NCBI RefSeq assembly: GCF_033297405.1 | Contig: NW_026944233.1 | Coordinates: 248,001-312,000 of the forward strand | Direction of reading: 5' to 3' | Length of the DNA: 64,000 nucleotides | Origin: Parathielavia appendiculata | Lineage: Eukaryota; Ascomycota; Sordariomycetes; Sordariales; Chaetomiaceae | Shown here: positions 44,730 to 57,245 of the stretch, in pieces | Position numbering within the stretch: the first letter of the stretch is position 1 | Layout of the letters: each line of letters opens with the position of its first letter | Position numbers and translations under genes: made by a program | Notes under the pieces: model-generated | What the model was told of the DNA's origin: nothing | The model's input: only the letters and a program-made list of their open reading frames with translations | The model's database searches: none

Positions 44730-45632
44730 GGTGAAAAGGGCTTGACTCGCTGATGATTCCGGTAGGCGAAAAGGCTCGGATTCAAACATTACCGAAGTAG
44801 TTACGTAAGCTCGGAGTCCTCCCTGGCGCTGTCCTCCCTCGGTAGGGTGCCGCTCATTAAGATGGCTTCATGGGAAGCATCTGTCCAGGACTGAGGAACA
44901 GGCTTGAACGAACCGGCCACGGGGTGCAGTGTTTGAATCAGCATGAAAGGACAGAAAGGACATGTTCCCGATCTGATTGCGACGGGAACGGAGGTATCAG
45001 CGGAGCGCCAGTACGCACTGGGTGAACGTTGTCAGTTTATCAACAGAGAAGACGAAGTGGTGTGGATATGCAGGACAACGAGCAAGGTACCGCTACCTCG
45101 CTGCGAATTGTCCCCCAACCTTGGCTGGACTGCGAGACATGAACGGGACCACAATTACAGGACCCCTGTCTGTCCCGTGGGTAAGGGTTGTTACTTGCCT
45201 CTCAGACGGCTGGCCGAAATGGATTCTCGCCAACCCCGACTCCCTCCCCATTCCGAGATTTCTCCCCGACTTCCACCTTCCTTCTGCCTGTGCGCACTCC
45301 GTTGACCTAGACGGGCCAACACTTTGACCGAACAACGTAGCAGGAACATTTCGCACTCTCGACTGTCTTTTCATCTCGCTTTTGCGCCTCGTGCCCTTTG
45401 GCCGTTTTTTTTTGGTGTCATCCGTTGACTGACTGTGGGAGACGGCGTGCGGGAGTTGAGTTGATCGCAACTCCCCACGCAGAAACGCGGGTAGCAACAC
45501 TGCGAGTCGCAATTCTCAATTTTATCGTCGGATTCAAGCCTTGACTTGGACGGCTTGCGCCTATCGCGTCGACTGTCGGGCAGGTTTGATGAATTTGACC
45601 AGCCTTCCTCAAAACAACGCACCTTACTAGCA

Positions 45633-48600
45633 ATGTCGGGCATGATGGCAAACCATCATCCTTCGCCGCCCATGCAGATGCAGATGCATCATGGACCGCC
45701 GGGACCTGCGCGCCCTCCGGTCCCGCAGTCATTTTCCTCGTCGCGCCAGACTCTGCTGGCGCAGACGGAGGCGGTCTGGATCCAACTTGGTAAATGCGCA
45801 CTTTGCCTTATGACTCAAACTCCCTGGTTTGTTGTCTTGCCGCCATTGGACTTGGCTAACGCATAATAAAGGCAATCTAGCCGAGCAGATGGGTAATCTC
45901 GATGACGCGATGGCTTCGTACGAGCGTGCGCTCCGAACTAACCCGAATTCGATTCCCGCCATGAACGCCATGAGCTCGGTGCTCAGAACCCGCGAGGACT
46001 TCCCTAAGGCCGCCGAGTACCTGAATGCGATTCTGAAACTGGACGAGAGGAACGGAGAGGCGTGGGGCTGCCTGGGTGCGTGCACCAGTCGTCAAACCGG
46101 GCAAGATGGTCAGCTAACACCATAGGCGCCAGGACATTGCTATTTGATGATGGATGACTTGCAGCAAGCCTACAATGCCTACCAGACAGCCTTGGTTCAC
46201 CTCCCAAATCCCAAGGTAAGTTGTCTTTTTTCCCCCATCGATCGTAGCAAGTTGTCGCTCAACAAAATCCGACAGGAGCCCCGTCTTTGGTATGGCATCG
46301 GCATTCTGTACGATAGGTATGGCTCGCTGGACCATGCCGAAGACGCGTTCGCGCAGGTTATGAAGATGCAGCCGGACTTTGATAAGGCCCACGAGATTTA
46401 TTTCCGGCTTGGTATTATCTACAAACAGCAGGGGAAGTACAATGAATCGCTCGAGGTGAGTTGCAGCAGAATTAGAGGCAGCGGACCAAGCGCTGATCCG
46501 AGTACCTCGTAGTGTTTCAAGTACATCGTGAACTCACCGCCCACCCCTCTCACAGAGGAGGACATCTGGTTCCAAATTGGCCACGTCCATGAGCAACAGA
46601 AAGACGTAGGTGCAGACGCCAATCTTGGAAGGGTTTACATTCTGACACAGTTACAGTTCGAGAACGCAAAGATCGCATACCATCGAGTCCTCGACCGTGA
46701 CCCCAACCACGCCAAGGTGCTCCAACAGCTCGGATGGCTGCATCACACCCAGAGCCAGCATTTTGATAGCCAGGAGCGAGCCATCGAGTATTTGGAGAAG
46801 TCTGTGGCTGCTGGTGAGTTCTTGTCCATTCACCCTTTTTTTGGGAGAGTGCAAACTGCTCACACTAGACAGATAACTCGGACGCGCAAAGCTGGTATCT
46901 TTTGGGCCGCTGCTACATGCAGATGCAGAAATACCCCAAGGCATATGAAGCCTATCAGCAAGCCGTGTATCGGGATGGCCGGAATCCCACCTTCTGGTGC
47001 TCCATTGGTGTGCTATACTACCAGATCAATCAGTATCGCGACGCGTTGGATGCCTACTCGCGCGCCATTCGTCTGAACCCCTGGATCTCAGAAGTCTGGT
47101 ACGACTTGGGCACATTGGTAAGTTGCGGCCCTTTGTATCCTTTCTCACGACATTATATTGACTTGGCCCCTTAGTACGAGTCGTGCAATAACCAGACTGC
47201 GGATGCCCTTGATGCGTACACTCGCGCTGCTGAGCTTGACCCGAACAACCCCCATATTAAGACCCGGCTGGAGCTGCTCCACAGCGGACAAGCCAGTCGT
47301 GCCCCGCCCGGACAGCCCACTGATGTTCATCCACAGGCGTACCAAGCTGCTGGCGCCGTTGGTCCCCCGGGACCACAATGGGCTGGTTCTGGTTCTGGGG
47401 CGGCGCCTCCGCCGCCGCAGCAGCCGATGCTCAACGGTGGCCCTCCAGGCCCCGGGCAGGGCTCGTGGGGAGGTAGGATTTCGGATATTAATCCTCCCCC
47501 CCAGCCGCGGAACCCTTATGCTGCCGATCGTGAGCCGTTTCGTGGGCAGCCGCCTCCCGGTCAACGACCTGCCAGTCCCCAACAGGAGCAGATGAGGCCG
47601 TACCAAGATGTCAACCGGTTACCAGATCAGCACAGACGTGGTCACTCCCCTCCACCTCCAGCCCATTACGCGGCTCCCCAGCCGCCTCCCCCTCCTCAGC
47701 AAGCCCAGCAGCCTCCTCAGGGACCCCAGCCCCCTCGTGTCCGAAACCCGAATTACGGGGGCCATACCCCGGCAGCGGTCCTTCAGCCCGCCTCGGCCCC
47801 TGGCCCCGGCGTAGCTCCCTCGAACCCGTTGATGCCCTACCGCACAGGCAGCCCCCGTAACGATGGTCGACCGCCCATGCATGAGAACCGCATGCCATCT
47901 CCCAAGTCGGCATATCCCCAGCAACAGCCTCCATACACAGCACACCCTGATCATGCAGGCCCTCACGGTCCTGAGCCTGGTGTTGCGCTTCCCCCGCAGC
48001 CTGGCATGCCTGCGGACCCATCTCTTCATCGCGAGCATGATGCTCGTCCGTCCTCCGTCGGCCCGAAGAGGATGCGCGAGTGGGAGGACGAGCGAGATGT
48101 CAAGAAGATTACGACCGAGGAGACACGAGCACGCATGGAAGACATCCGCCATCGTCGTCCCTCCACACCTACCCGTCTCGAGTCGTATCGCCGTACCTCA
48201 TCCGAAGCTCGGCGCTTTGATGAGCGACGCATGGAGGAGCAGCGTCGTGCGGACGAGATGCGCCGCGCAGACGAACAGCGCCACGGAAACGAGGGTTACC
48301 ATCCTTCCGAGGCCGCCCACCAGCCACAGTCGCACTCAATCCCCGGTCACTTGCCGCCCATGCAGCAAGGCCCGTCCGCCATGCAGGGTCTTATGCATGA
48401 GGGGTCTGGCTCTCAGGCTGTACCTGCCAAGAAGGAGTATCCTTCGGGACCGGAGGAGAGGCGGATGGAACACCCGCCTGCTGCCCACCCTCCCATGGTC
48501 AGCGAGCCTGAACGAGCCGCTCGTACAATGGACGTGGATGAAAATTACGATGACAGTGGCGAGGAAGACAAGAAAGTCATCGTTGGTCCGAGTTCCGCCC

Positions 48601-48668
48601 CTGGCGCCGCGACGGCAACGGAGTTGAAGAATGGAACGCCCACTAGCGCTAGCATGAACGGAAACTGA
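45633..48668 (+). CDS. CYC8/SSN6 TPR transcriptional corepressor
   Basis: Orthologue of yeast Cyc8/Ssn6 (Neurospora RCM-1), the TPR partner of Tup1 in global repression. Exons 45633..45789, 45872..46075, 46133..46215, 46276..46455, 46513..46605, 46657..46813, 46873..47117 and 47175..48668 give 870 residues in phase. Ten or so TPRs span residues about 45-400: LGNLAEQMGNLDDAMASYER, LGHCYLMMDDLQQAYNAYQT, RLGIIYKQQGKYNESLECF, LGRCYMQMQKYPKAYEAYQQ, IGVLYYQINQYRDALDAYSR. NNPHIKTRLELL closes the array. The large last exon encodes a Pro/Gln-rich disordered tail with RRPSTPTRLESYRR and an acidic DENYDDSGEEDKK end. The start is the first ATG of the frame that continues into the TPRs. Confidence 0.96.
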
Positions 48669-49572
48669 GACGATCAACCCGCTGGATCAAGACAAAGGGC
48701 AGCTGGCGTTCTGTCCATTGCTGGTTGAGGCTGATAGCTGGGCTCAAGGCAGCTTCTTGGGGCACTTTGCAGGCTGTCATGACTCGAATACTACGATTGT
48801 TGGAGCCTTCGACTCAGTCTTATCCAGCTTGTGTCCCAGGCTGCACCGAATCTTCCAGCCCGTTGCACAGGCTTCTCACTCTCTATACCGGTTCTGCTCG
48901 CGCAACTCTTTGCGATCACATTTTACAAGTTATCAGCCACTTGGCTGGACTACCTCATATCTGGTTTCTCTTTATCCCCTTTGTCATCTGGTGTTGGATC
49001 AGCGAGACATGATGGAACCCGGCTTTTGCAGACAGTGGTTAGCAGGCGAGTTTGTGTCATAGGAGTAGTTGTTTCGCTTTGAACTTGCTGGCCATAAAAC
49101 GTGTGGTGGGATGGGTGGAATACCATATCATTGACGAGTTTTCAGGAGTCATGTAGCCTGCGGTAGACAGATATCGTGCTGATGGAACGAGGGTTCTCTT
49201 GCTTTTCAATCTATTCCACTCTCGAATAGATCGCGTACATTTTCTTGCTGACCATTTCTGCCATTCCAAAGAGACTACCGTGACTCTGTCCCCAGGTCTT
49301 GACTGCCATCGCCGCCTCCTGGATTATTAACCCTTACTGCGTGTGGTAGACTTCAGCTTAATATTCTCAAGTCACGTGCAGAAACTGCTTGGCAGCCCCA
49401 CTTTCAGATACCGAATTTTCCAGTTAGGGCTCCGCTGCAGTTGGCCCGAGCGTCGGGTAGCTCCATCTCACACAAAAATCGAACCTCCAAATTTCCCGAC
49501 TTCTTTATCTTCGTGGCCGGACCTGGGGGAATATCACATCAACCATCAAGCCAACCGCGGACTTCAGTAACC
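48669..49572. other. cyc8 3' region and rpl3 promoter
   Basis: A 904-bp gap between two rightward genes. A TC/CA-rich leader precedes the rpl3 ATG, as usual for fungal ribosomal-protein genes. No gene seen. Confidence 0.4.
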
Positions 49573-51186
49573 ATGTCTCACCGGAGTGAGTAGAACCCAG
49601 CTCTCTTCTTAGTGTTGCTTCAGCTCCAATGCAGGACGATATTGGGATTCTAGCTGCTCACGAGGAGCGGCCGAGATCGACCATATGCGCCTCTGGATAT
49701 GGCGCAATTGTTGATTTTGGACAGCTGAAGCTGACCGATTACAGAGTACGAAGCCCCTCGCCATGGCTCTCTGGCGTACCTGCCGCGGAAGCGTGCTGCC
49801 CGCCACCGGGGCAAGGTTAAGTCGTAAGTTGATATCTGAATATCTAGCGTTTCCTTTGCTTCGTTATGTATCTGGCGACAGAACTGCAAAGCTGACCCTG
49901 GTTTACGTTACCAGCTTCCCGAAGGACGACCCTAAGAAGCCCGTCCACCTGACGGCCGCCATGGGCTACAAGGCTGGCATGACCACGATCGTCCGCGACC
50001 TCGACCGTCCCGGTGCGAAGGCTCACAAGAAGGAGATCGTGGAGGCTGTGACAATCATTGATACCCCACCTGTACGCGCAACTCAGCCCGCTTGGCTCTT
50101 TTTGTGTCAATGGCTAACATCTGTCACCGCAGATGATAGTTGTGGGTCTGGTTGGTGTAAGTCTTTGCTGTCCGGCCGAGGATGAGGAAGAGGAGGCCAA
50201 TTGTCTAACACCACGCAGTACATCGAGACTCCCCGTGGCCTGCGCTCCCTGACCACCGTCTGGGCTGAGCACCTGAGCGACGAGGTCAAGCGCCGCTTCT
50301 ATAAGAACTGGTACAAGAGCAAGAAGAAGGCCTTCACCAAGTACGCCAAGAAGCACTCCGAGAACAACGGCGCCTCCATCACCCGTGAGCTCGAACGCAT
50401 CAAGAAGTACTGCACTGTCGTTCGCGTCCTGGCGCACACCCAGATCCGCAAGACGCCTCTCAAGCAGAAGAAGGCCCACCTCATGGAGATTCAGATCAAC
50501 GGTGGCTCCGTCGCCGACAAGGTCGAGTTCGGCCACGGCCTCTTCGAGAAGCCCGTCTCGATCGACTCCATCTTCGAGAAGGACGAGATGATTGACGTCA
50601 TTGCCGTCACCAAGGGTCACGGTTTCTCCGGTGTTACCGCCCGCTGGGGTACCAAGAAGCTGCCGCGTAAGACCCACAAGGGTCTCCGCAAGGTCGCCTG
50701 TATCGGTGCCTGGCACCCGTCCCACGTCCAGTGGACTGTTGCCCGTGCTGGTCAGATGGGTTACCACCACCGTACCTCGGTCAACCACAAGGTCTACCGC
50801 ATCGGCAAGGGCGATGCCGACGACAACGCCGCTACTGACGTTGATGTCACCAAGAAGAAGATCACTCCGTGAGTTTGGCCCGAGCTTTTCAAATGTATTC
50901 ATTCTGCAAATCTCTAACGGGCTATTACAGCATGGGTGGTTTCGTCCGCTACGGCGAGATCAACAATGACTTCGTCATGGTTAAGGGCTCTGTCCCCGGT
51001 GTCAAGAAGCGCATCATGACTCTCCGCAAGTCCATGTTCGTGCACACCTCGCGCAAGGCCCTGGAAAAGGTCGAGCTCAAATGGATCGACACGTCGTCCG
51101 AGTTTGGTCATGGTGCCTTCCAGACCCCGGCGGAGAAGAAGCAGTACCAGGGTACGCTCAAAAAGGATCTGGCCGCCAGCTCATAA
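49573..51186 (+). CDS. rpl3: 60S ribosomal protein L3 (uL3)
   Basis: uL3 lines the peptidyl-transferase region of the large subunit. Six exons: 49573..49585, 49745..49823, 49915..50071, 50133..50156, 50219..50868 and 50931..51186, giving 392 residues, the normal length. It begins MSHRKYEAPRHGSLAYLPRK, then AARHRGKVKSFPKDDPKKPV, AAMGYKAGMTTIVRDLDRPG, YIETPRGLRSLTTVWAEHL and IAVTKGHGFSGVTARWGTKK. The W-finger region CIGAWHPSHVQWTVARAGQ contains the conserved His that is methylated in uL3 of yeast and mammals. The end is TPAEKKQYQGTLKKDLAASS. Exon 4 has only 24 nt (MIVVGLVG). Codon use is strongly biased to C-ending codons, as expected for high expression. Confidence 0.98.
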
Positions 51187-51881
51187 TGCGTGCAGTTTCC
51201 TTCGTTGTGCTTTTTCTCGGTTTACAATGGCATTGGTGTCACGGTTCTCGTTGCTCTTTGGGATGGGGTATGGATTTTACCTAGCATTTCCAGCTTAGTA
51301 AAGGTTGCATAAGAGGAATGGGAAAATGAACCAATTGCCACTCGACTCTGCTGCTCTGTGCTGTGTTTTGTCTACGCAAGCTGTCGAGAAAGTCAACAAG
51401 GAGCCCAATGCACGAAGTAGATTGTTTTATCCGAAAGTGGAGTCGCGCCGAGCTAGTCACCCTGCCGATGCTGGCCGAATCCATGGCAGAACCAGAGGTT
51501 ACATCATCGTCGCCCGCTTCTTTGCGCCTCAGCTTGAACGCTTTCAACATGGTCTCAACCCTCCGCAATCGTGTTTCACAGTCCATCCTCACCACACAGC
51601 AACCGCCTGTGGAATCTGTCAACCTACCACAATACGCGAAAAACCATATTCGCATACTCCGCAGAACCCCCTTCCGCCGCAATACTCCCTGTTTACGTCC
51701 GCTTCCCACTACGGCCTGCATCCAGACTGAGCGTCGTTCAGCACTACTCGTCGTTTCACAACAGCGCACAGCGCAGCCGTTAGCTCGAGACTCGGATAGC
51801 ACTAGAGGACTCTATTGCCACTACCAGCAGCAGATATCCCGCTCGTCCTTTACGCGATTGTTTACCACGACGACGACGACG
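51187..51881. other. rpl3 3' region and 5' region of next gene
   Basis: A 695-bp gap. From 51408 to 51881 the frame of the following gene is open without interruption, with in-frame ATGs at 51408 and 51549 and an Arg-rich translation; see the finding on alternative starts. Confidence 0.45.
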
Positions 51882-52508
51882 ATGGCTTCTTCGTCCTCTG
51901 CCGACCAGGCGGATCGGGATTACATGGCTTTCCTGGAGAAGGCGAATGAGGACCCGGCCAAAGGCCTTGCCACCACCAATACCAACAAGAAGAAGAAGGA
52001 GGAGGGTGGACAGTCGTTTAGAACCACCGAGGAAGGGGTCGAGGTGCCCGAAAGTTTGGTCCGTGTGTGTGGTGGGAAGGGAGTGTTTTATGTCAGTGAT
52101 GCCGACGAACCGTTTGAGGCTGTGGCGCTTCGCTGGGATGAGAGCGGTAAAGGGCTGCCTGATGAAGGTTTGTCTCTTCTTGTTTACCTTCTTATTCGCT
52201 CGACTTGGGACAATGGCAATGGTGTTGGTGCAACGGCTAATCCTGTGACAGAGGAGTTTGCTGGGTTGATTGGGCATTGGGATCCGGCGAATGCCGAGGT
52301 TGATATCATGGATCCTGTCGACTGGGACCGGAACGGGCAGTACAATGAGATTGTGGATGCGGTGAGGGAGGCGGGGCAGGGTAATGATGTGAGGGTGTAC
52401 AGGGTGACGCGGAAAGGGGTCAAGGCTGAGTACTGGGTGGTTACGACCGAGGGGCAGGGGAAAGGGGCCAAGTTGGTCGGCGCGAAGGCCCTGGCGGTGG
52501 AGAGCTGA
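51882..52508 (+). CDS. Conserved hypothetical protein, 180 residues
   Basis: Exons 51882..52167 and 52252..52508, with an 84-bp intron. The intron is in frame and itself open, but its removal joins GLPDEEEFAGLIGHWDP cleanly. The product starts MASSSSADQADRDYMAFLEK, passes a Lys-rich linker (NTNKKKKEEGG), and has a compact domain: SFRTTEEGVEVPESL, FYVSDADEPFEAVALRWDE, DWDRNGQYNEIVDAVREA and VKAEYWVVTTEG. It ends KALAVES. It resembles small Sordariomycete proteins of unknown function. No signal peptide or TM segment in this form. In-frame ATGs upstream would add 111 or 158 residues; the 51882 start was chosen because the Ser-rich start followed by an acidic helix looks natural. Confidence 0.75.
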   Translation: MASSSSADQADRDYMAFLEKANEDPAKGLATTNTNKKKKEEGGQSFRTTEEGVEVPESLVRVCGGKGVFYVSDADEPFEAVALRWDESGKGLPDEGLSLLVYLLIRSTWDNGNGVGATANPVTEEFAGLIGHWDPANAEVDIMDPVDWDRNGQYNEIVDAVREAGQGNDVRVYRVTRKGVKAEYWVVTTEGQGKGAKLVGAKALAVES

Positions 52509-53278
52509 GTGTTTCTATGAAGCGGGTGTTGAGGGGAGATGGCCGTGGGCGTGACGGCGTCCTGTGAGTGCGGTTCTGGGCTGGATTAAAGATACCTTAC
52601 CTTGTTTTCTCTCTGTTAACTGGATGGATTTAGAGCGTCTGTTCGGACAGTAGCAACCCTCTCCTCCTCCTCCTCCTTTCCTCTCTCCCGTTTTCCTGTC
52701 GCTGCCCATTCTCCGAGCCGCTGAGGGCTGGCTTTCATAGACAAGCTTGCTGCCGGAGTTAAGATCGAAGAAGAACCCCGAAGGGACGTCGTCAACAACC
52801 ATGGCGGTGCCTTACTCCGCAGTCCTTCTTTGGTAGTTGCTCGGCCGGTGTTGGATGGTTTCTCATCACCCAGAAGCAGCCACCATGACGTTGTGCCAGC
52901 ATCAATTGGAAATTCTAGTCTTGACCGAAGGTTGGTTCAATCAGCTGCGCAGTCAAACGTCCTGGAACTTGAAAGCCAAGAGGTGCACAGCAACGTGGAC
53001 GCGTAACACTTTTTTGTGAAAGTGCGGCGATGGTTCGCTGTAGTCAATGCTTGGTCATGCACGGCAGCCCACTGAGCACAGCGCTGACCGAGTGCGTCTC
53101 CGGTTGGGAGGACGGTTTTGTAGCTGTGTTGGTGATTCCTCAGGCAGCAGAGCTGCAGCACATGCAGTAAAAGGCAATATCAGATCGAGATGGAAGGTGC
53201 CACAGCCATGGGAACATATCTGCATCAGCCACGGTTTGTTCGTTACCGTGGCACATGATGGGCATTGCTGAGACATGA

Positions 53279-53475
53279 ATAGAAGCATGAAAGTCAAGGA
53301 AAGTAAGGAAATAATGGAAAATAAAGAGAAAGATATAGGAGGTGAAGATAAAAAGTAAGACAATGGCGGCTCGGAGGAAGACAAGGATAAAGAGGAAGAA
53401 GAGGGAAAGAGGACGAGGAAGAGGAAGAAAACTCATACAAGCGAGTGAAAATGAAAGAGAAAGAAGGGATAACTT
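53279..53475 (+). repeat. Purine-rich asymmetric tract
   Basis: About 200 bp strongly A/G on the + strand (GAAGA, GGAAA, AAGAGG words) without a fixed unit. It is the strand mirror of the 44.2-kb tract. Confidence 0.8.
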
Positions 53476-53629
53476 GTTATAAGAAGAGTATCTATGTTTC
53501 GGGCTAACAAACGGACCAAGGCAAAGTAAAACCGTCAACAAGCAAATACCTATTGGAAACAGGCTGTCTCCTCACAGTTACAAATCAACGCTGTTTGTGA
53601 TCCTTCTCTTGAGCGGCACTTGTTCAGTG

Positions 53630-53735
53630 TCCTGATCAGAAGAGAGGACCAAGGAGACAGAAGTAACTGAAGGGAGTCGAAGAGAGCGAGAGAAAAAAAG
53701 AACGGGGAAAGGAAAGAGAACATCAATTAAGATTA
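53630..53735 (+). repeat. Second purine-rich tract
   Basis: About 105 bp rich in GAGA/GGAA/AAAG words, 150 bp after the first tract and with the same strand polarity. Confidence 0.7.
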
Positions 53736-54777
53736 ACTAGGGATAGCTAGATGATTCTTCTTTTAGAGCTCGACAATCTTGTTTAAAAGCAACCAGACGC
53801 AAATATCTTATCAAGCGACTGGCTCGCGAACAAAATAATGGTTTGACAATCATCCTTACTCTCTAGCGGTTACGGATAGCGCAAATCAACCAGTCTTTCC
53901 TCCGGCGGCTGGAAATAATTGCAGAGTTTCACAGGGGCCTAAAACACCATAACATGCAGGATTGGGCTGTTTTGGGAAGGGTGAGTTTATGAAACCCGCA
54001 ACGGCCGGATCTGGGACGGCTCGGCGAGCGGAGGCCTGGCTGAAATGCGTTTGATGGCGGTTAGGTACGATAAGAAGTAGCCGACCTTACGCCGCATTTG
54101 TCCCGTTCAAAGATACCTGCCGTATGATGCGTTGATGTTCGAAAGAGGGACAATGCCATCTATAAGCGCAAGTGACAACGTACGAATCCGCGTCTAGTTG
54201 ACTTCAGGTTGGTGGTTGTGTTGAGCTCTACCGAACTGCTGGCTGAGGTTGCCCTTTGTTGGCACTCTTGGTTCCCTTTGGGAACACGGGATGCCCCGCA
54301 GCTGACAGACGCAGTGCCTTTTTTAACTCAGCGCAAGCCCCTGGCAACTGCGTAATCAGGCGGCTCGCTCGGTGGCCAGGGTCGTCTTGGCCTGCATTAC
54401 ACCTCCTTGGCTGTTCACGGACAACTGACAGCCGAACCGCTCACACCCATTGAGCGAAAAACCGTGTGCACTGCCACTTCGTTCCATTCCCTTTCCCTCT
54501 TCTCCGGAGGAGAATGAACCAGACAACGAACCGATCCCTCTATGTTTCTGCATCTCCAGCCTTGCGAGTCGATCATTCAGCAAAAAGTAGCGAGTATCGT
54601 ACGATCATAATAACTAAGCGCGAGCCCGATCCCAATTCCAATCCCGAGTAATACACAACTGCCTATCTAAGCATTCGAAATCTCACGTCCATTCATTCGG
54701 CCCTACTCCGGTACCCCTCACCTCGAGTCCCAGGTCGCCAGCAGGGGATGCCACCAGACGCTTTCGAGTCATAGATT

Positions 54778-57245
54778 ATGGTTCTCAACAAGGCCTTCGC
54801 GGCCGTTGTTACAGCTGCTGGCCTGCTTGCGCAAGATGCAATAGGTATGTTCCTCTCTTTCTCCACGCTTGCACCCGCCGCCGGTCGACTTACACAAGAC
54901 GCTGTCATGTAGCACATTCGGTGAAACGGAACCCACTATCATCGATAGCCCGAATCGAAGACGCAGTCATACAGACACCATCACACCGAGTACATGCCCA
55001 CTCGTCCTTCGATGTCTCCTTTATTCTCTCCAACACGCACCAAAAGATCCGCCTAGCTCTCGAACCCAACCACGATCTCTTCGGCGCTGACGCCACAGTA
55101 CAATATCTGGCTGTCGACGGCTCCGTCCGTCGAGTCCAACCGGTCGTCAGGCAGGAGCACCGGGTGTTTAGGGGCGAGAGCTTTGTTCACCGGCAGGGCG
55201 AGTGGGGATGGGAGCATGCGGGATGGGCTCGGATCAATGTTCGCCGCGACGGCGACAAGCCCATTTTTGACGGCGTGTTCACCATCGATGGGGACCACCA
55301 CCACGTTCAGACGAAGACGACTTACCGCCAGACATCGGTCAGCGGGGATCCCGAGGTTGACGATGCCGGGGACGAGTACATGGTCGTCTGGCGAGACACA
55401 GACATCCAACCTGCGGGCCGCGATGAACTGAAGCGCGACCTGAGCAATGTGCCAACTTGCGGGTCGGACAGCCTGGTCTACAACAGGGACGAGAACAACA
55501 TCGTTTACAGAAGCCTTGTTGAGGAGACGGCCCGGGACATATCGGCTTGGCAGATGAGCCCGAGGGCTCTCTTTGGACGCCAAACGGACACGATCGCTGG
55601 TGGAAATGGCGCCGGCGTCAACCTGGCAAACTCGATCGGCTCTACCCAGGGTTGCCCGAACACGAGAAAGGTCGCTCTGATCGGCATCGCCACCGACTGC
55701 ACCTACACCAAAGCGCTGGGATCCGAGGATGCCGTAACCTCAAACGTCGTCCAGATGGTCAACGCCGCCTCGCAGCTGTACGAGGGCACCTTCAACATCT
55801 CTCTGGCTATCCAGAACATGACCATCAGCGACAGCGAGTGCCCGAGCTCGCCCCCACCCTCGGCCCCCTGGAACACGCCTTGCAGCGACAGCCTCAACAT
55901 CGAGACCCGTCTGAGCCTGTTCTCTCAATGGCGCGGGCAGTGGCAGGACACGAATGCCTATTGGACTCTGCTGTCCACATGCAGTAGCGGCGCTGCCGTA
56001 GGCCTGGCTTGGCTCGGCGCCATCTGCCAGGAGGGATCCACGACTCGTAATAACGAGACGAGCGCATCCGCCAACGTTGTCGTTCGAACGTCGACTGAGT
56101 GGCTGGTTTTCGCCCACGAGACGGGCCATACATTCGGCGCTGTTCACGACTGCGTCAGTACGACATGCGCCGACGGGAGTGTCCAAAAACAAGAGTGCTG
56201 CCCGCTCAGCTCCAACACGTGCAACGCCAACTCGCAGTTCATCATGAACCCGTCGACCGGTGAGCGCATCACCAACTTTTCGCCCTGCAGCATCGGCAAC
56301 ATCTGCAGCTTTCTCGGCCGCTCAAACCGGGCCAGCTGCCTAACCAGCAATAGAGGCGTAACTACCTTCACAGGCAGCCAGTGCGGCAACGGCATCGTCG
56401 AGCACGGCGAAGACTGCGATTGCGGCGGGGAAGCCAGCTGCGCCAACAACCCCTGCTGCGACCCCAGGACGTGCAAATACACGACGGGTAGCGTTTGCGA
56501 TCCGACCAACGAGGAATGCTGCACGCCGCAGTGCACCTTCATGGGCAACGGCACCGTCTGCCGCGCGAGCACCGGCTCCTGCGACCCGCAGGAGGTGTGC
56601 TCGGGCACGTCGGCCGGCTGCCCCGCCGACCAGAGCGCGCCCGACGGCCAGTCGTGCGGCAACGGCCTCGCCTGCGCCTCGGGCCGCTGCACGTCGCGCG
56701 ACCAGCAGTGCCGCACCTTCATGTCGGACGTGACGGGCTCGTGCTCCTCGTCGGGCTGCCAGGTCTCGTGCCACTCGGCCAACCTGCCGGACAACCAGTG
56801 CTACGTCACGAACCAGTACTTTCTCGACGGCACCCCCTGCGAGGGCGGCGGCCGCTGCTCTAATGGCAACTGCGTCGGCTCCTCCCTCGGCCAGCAGATC
56901 CTCGACTGGATCCGCGACAACAAGCAGATCTCCATCCCCGTCTTTTGCGTCGTCGGCGGCCTGCTGCTCCTCGCCCTCATCAGCTGCCTTTGGTCCTGCT
57001 TTGCGCGGAGCCGCCGCCGCAGGCGGTCTTCGCCTCCCAAGATTCCGCCGGGACCGACCGCTTACTTTGGCGCCCGCGCCGTGGGTGGCGGTGGTGGTGG
57101 TGGTCGCGGCGGCGCCGCGTCCCCACCCATGATGAGGCCCGGTCCTTCGTATGCGCCGGTGCCGCTGCACCAGGAAGGTGTCATGGGCATGGCCGGCGGG
57201 CAGCAGTACGAGCCGATGCGTTCGAGGAGTTTCAGGTATGCGTGA
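54778..57245 (+). CDS. ADAM-type membrane metalloprotease (M12B)
   Basis: A fungal ADAM: secreted/membrane zinc protease with disintegrin region. Exons 54778..54844 and 54913..57245, with a 68-bp intron, give 799 residues. A signal peptide (VLNKAFAAVVTAAGLLAQDAIA) is followed by a prodomain from about 25 to 240. The catalytic domain has HETGHTFGAVHDC, zinc ligands about H424, H428, H434 and catalytic E425. It ends near MNPSTGERITNFSPCSI; the usual Met-turn (here IMNPS) is present. Next are a Cys-rich disintegrin domain (CGNGIVEHGEDCDCGG, NPCCDPRTCKYT, CCTPQCTFMGNGTVCR), a Cys-rich segment and one TM helix (about 695-717, FCVVGGLLLLALISC). The cytosolic tail is basic then Gly/Pro-rich. The active site is intact. 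Family members in Aspergillus and S. pombe act in spore or wall processes. Confidence 0.95.

Larger units (their letters stand above)
39998..45632. other. Gene-poor block, 5.6 kb
   Basis: No gene with a recognisable domain. Contents: a possible orphan frame at 42724..43575 (listed separately), a pyrimidine-rich tract at 44154..44351, a 12-bp palindrome at 44718..44729, and the long 5' region of cyc8 from about 44.9 kb. Other open frames of 100-215 codons on both strands overlap each other and look random. Confidence 0.5.
52509..54777. other. Intergenic, 2.3 kb, with purine-rich tracts
   Basis: No convincing gene. Contains two purine-rich tracts (listed) and the promoter of the ADAM gene at its right end. 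Confidence 0.45.
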
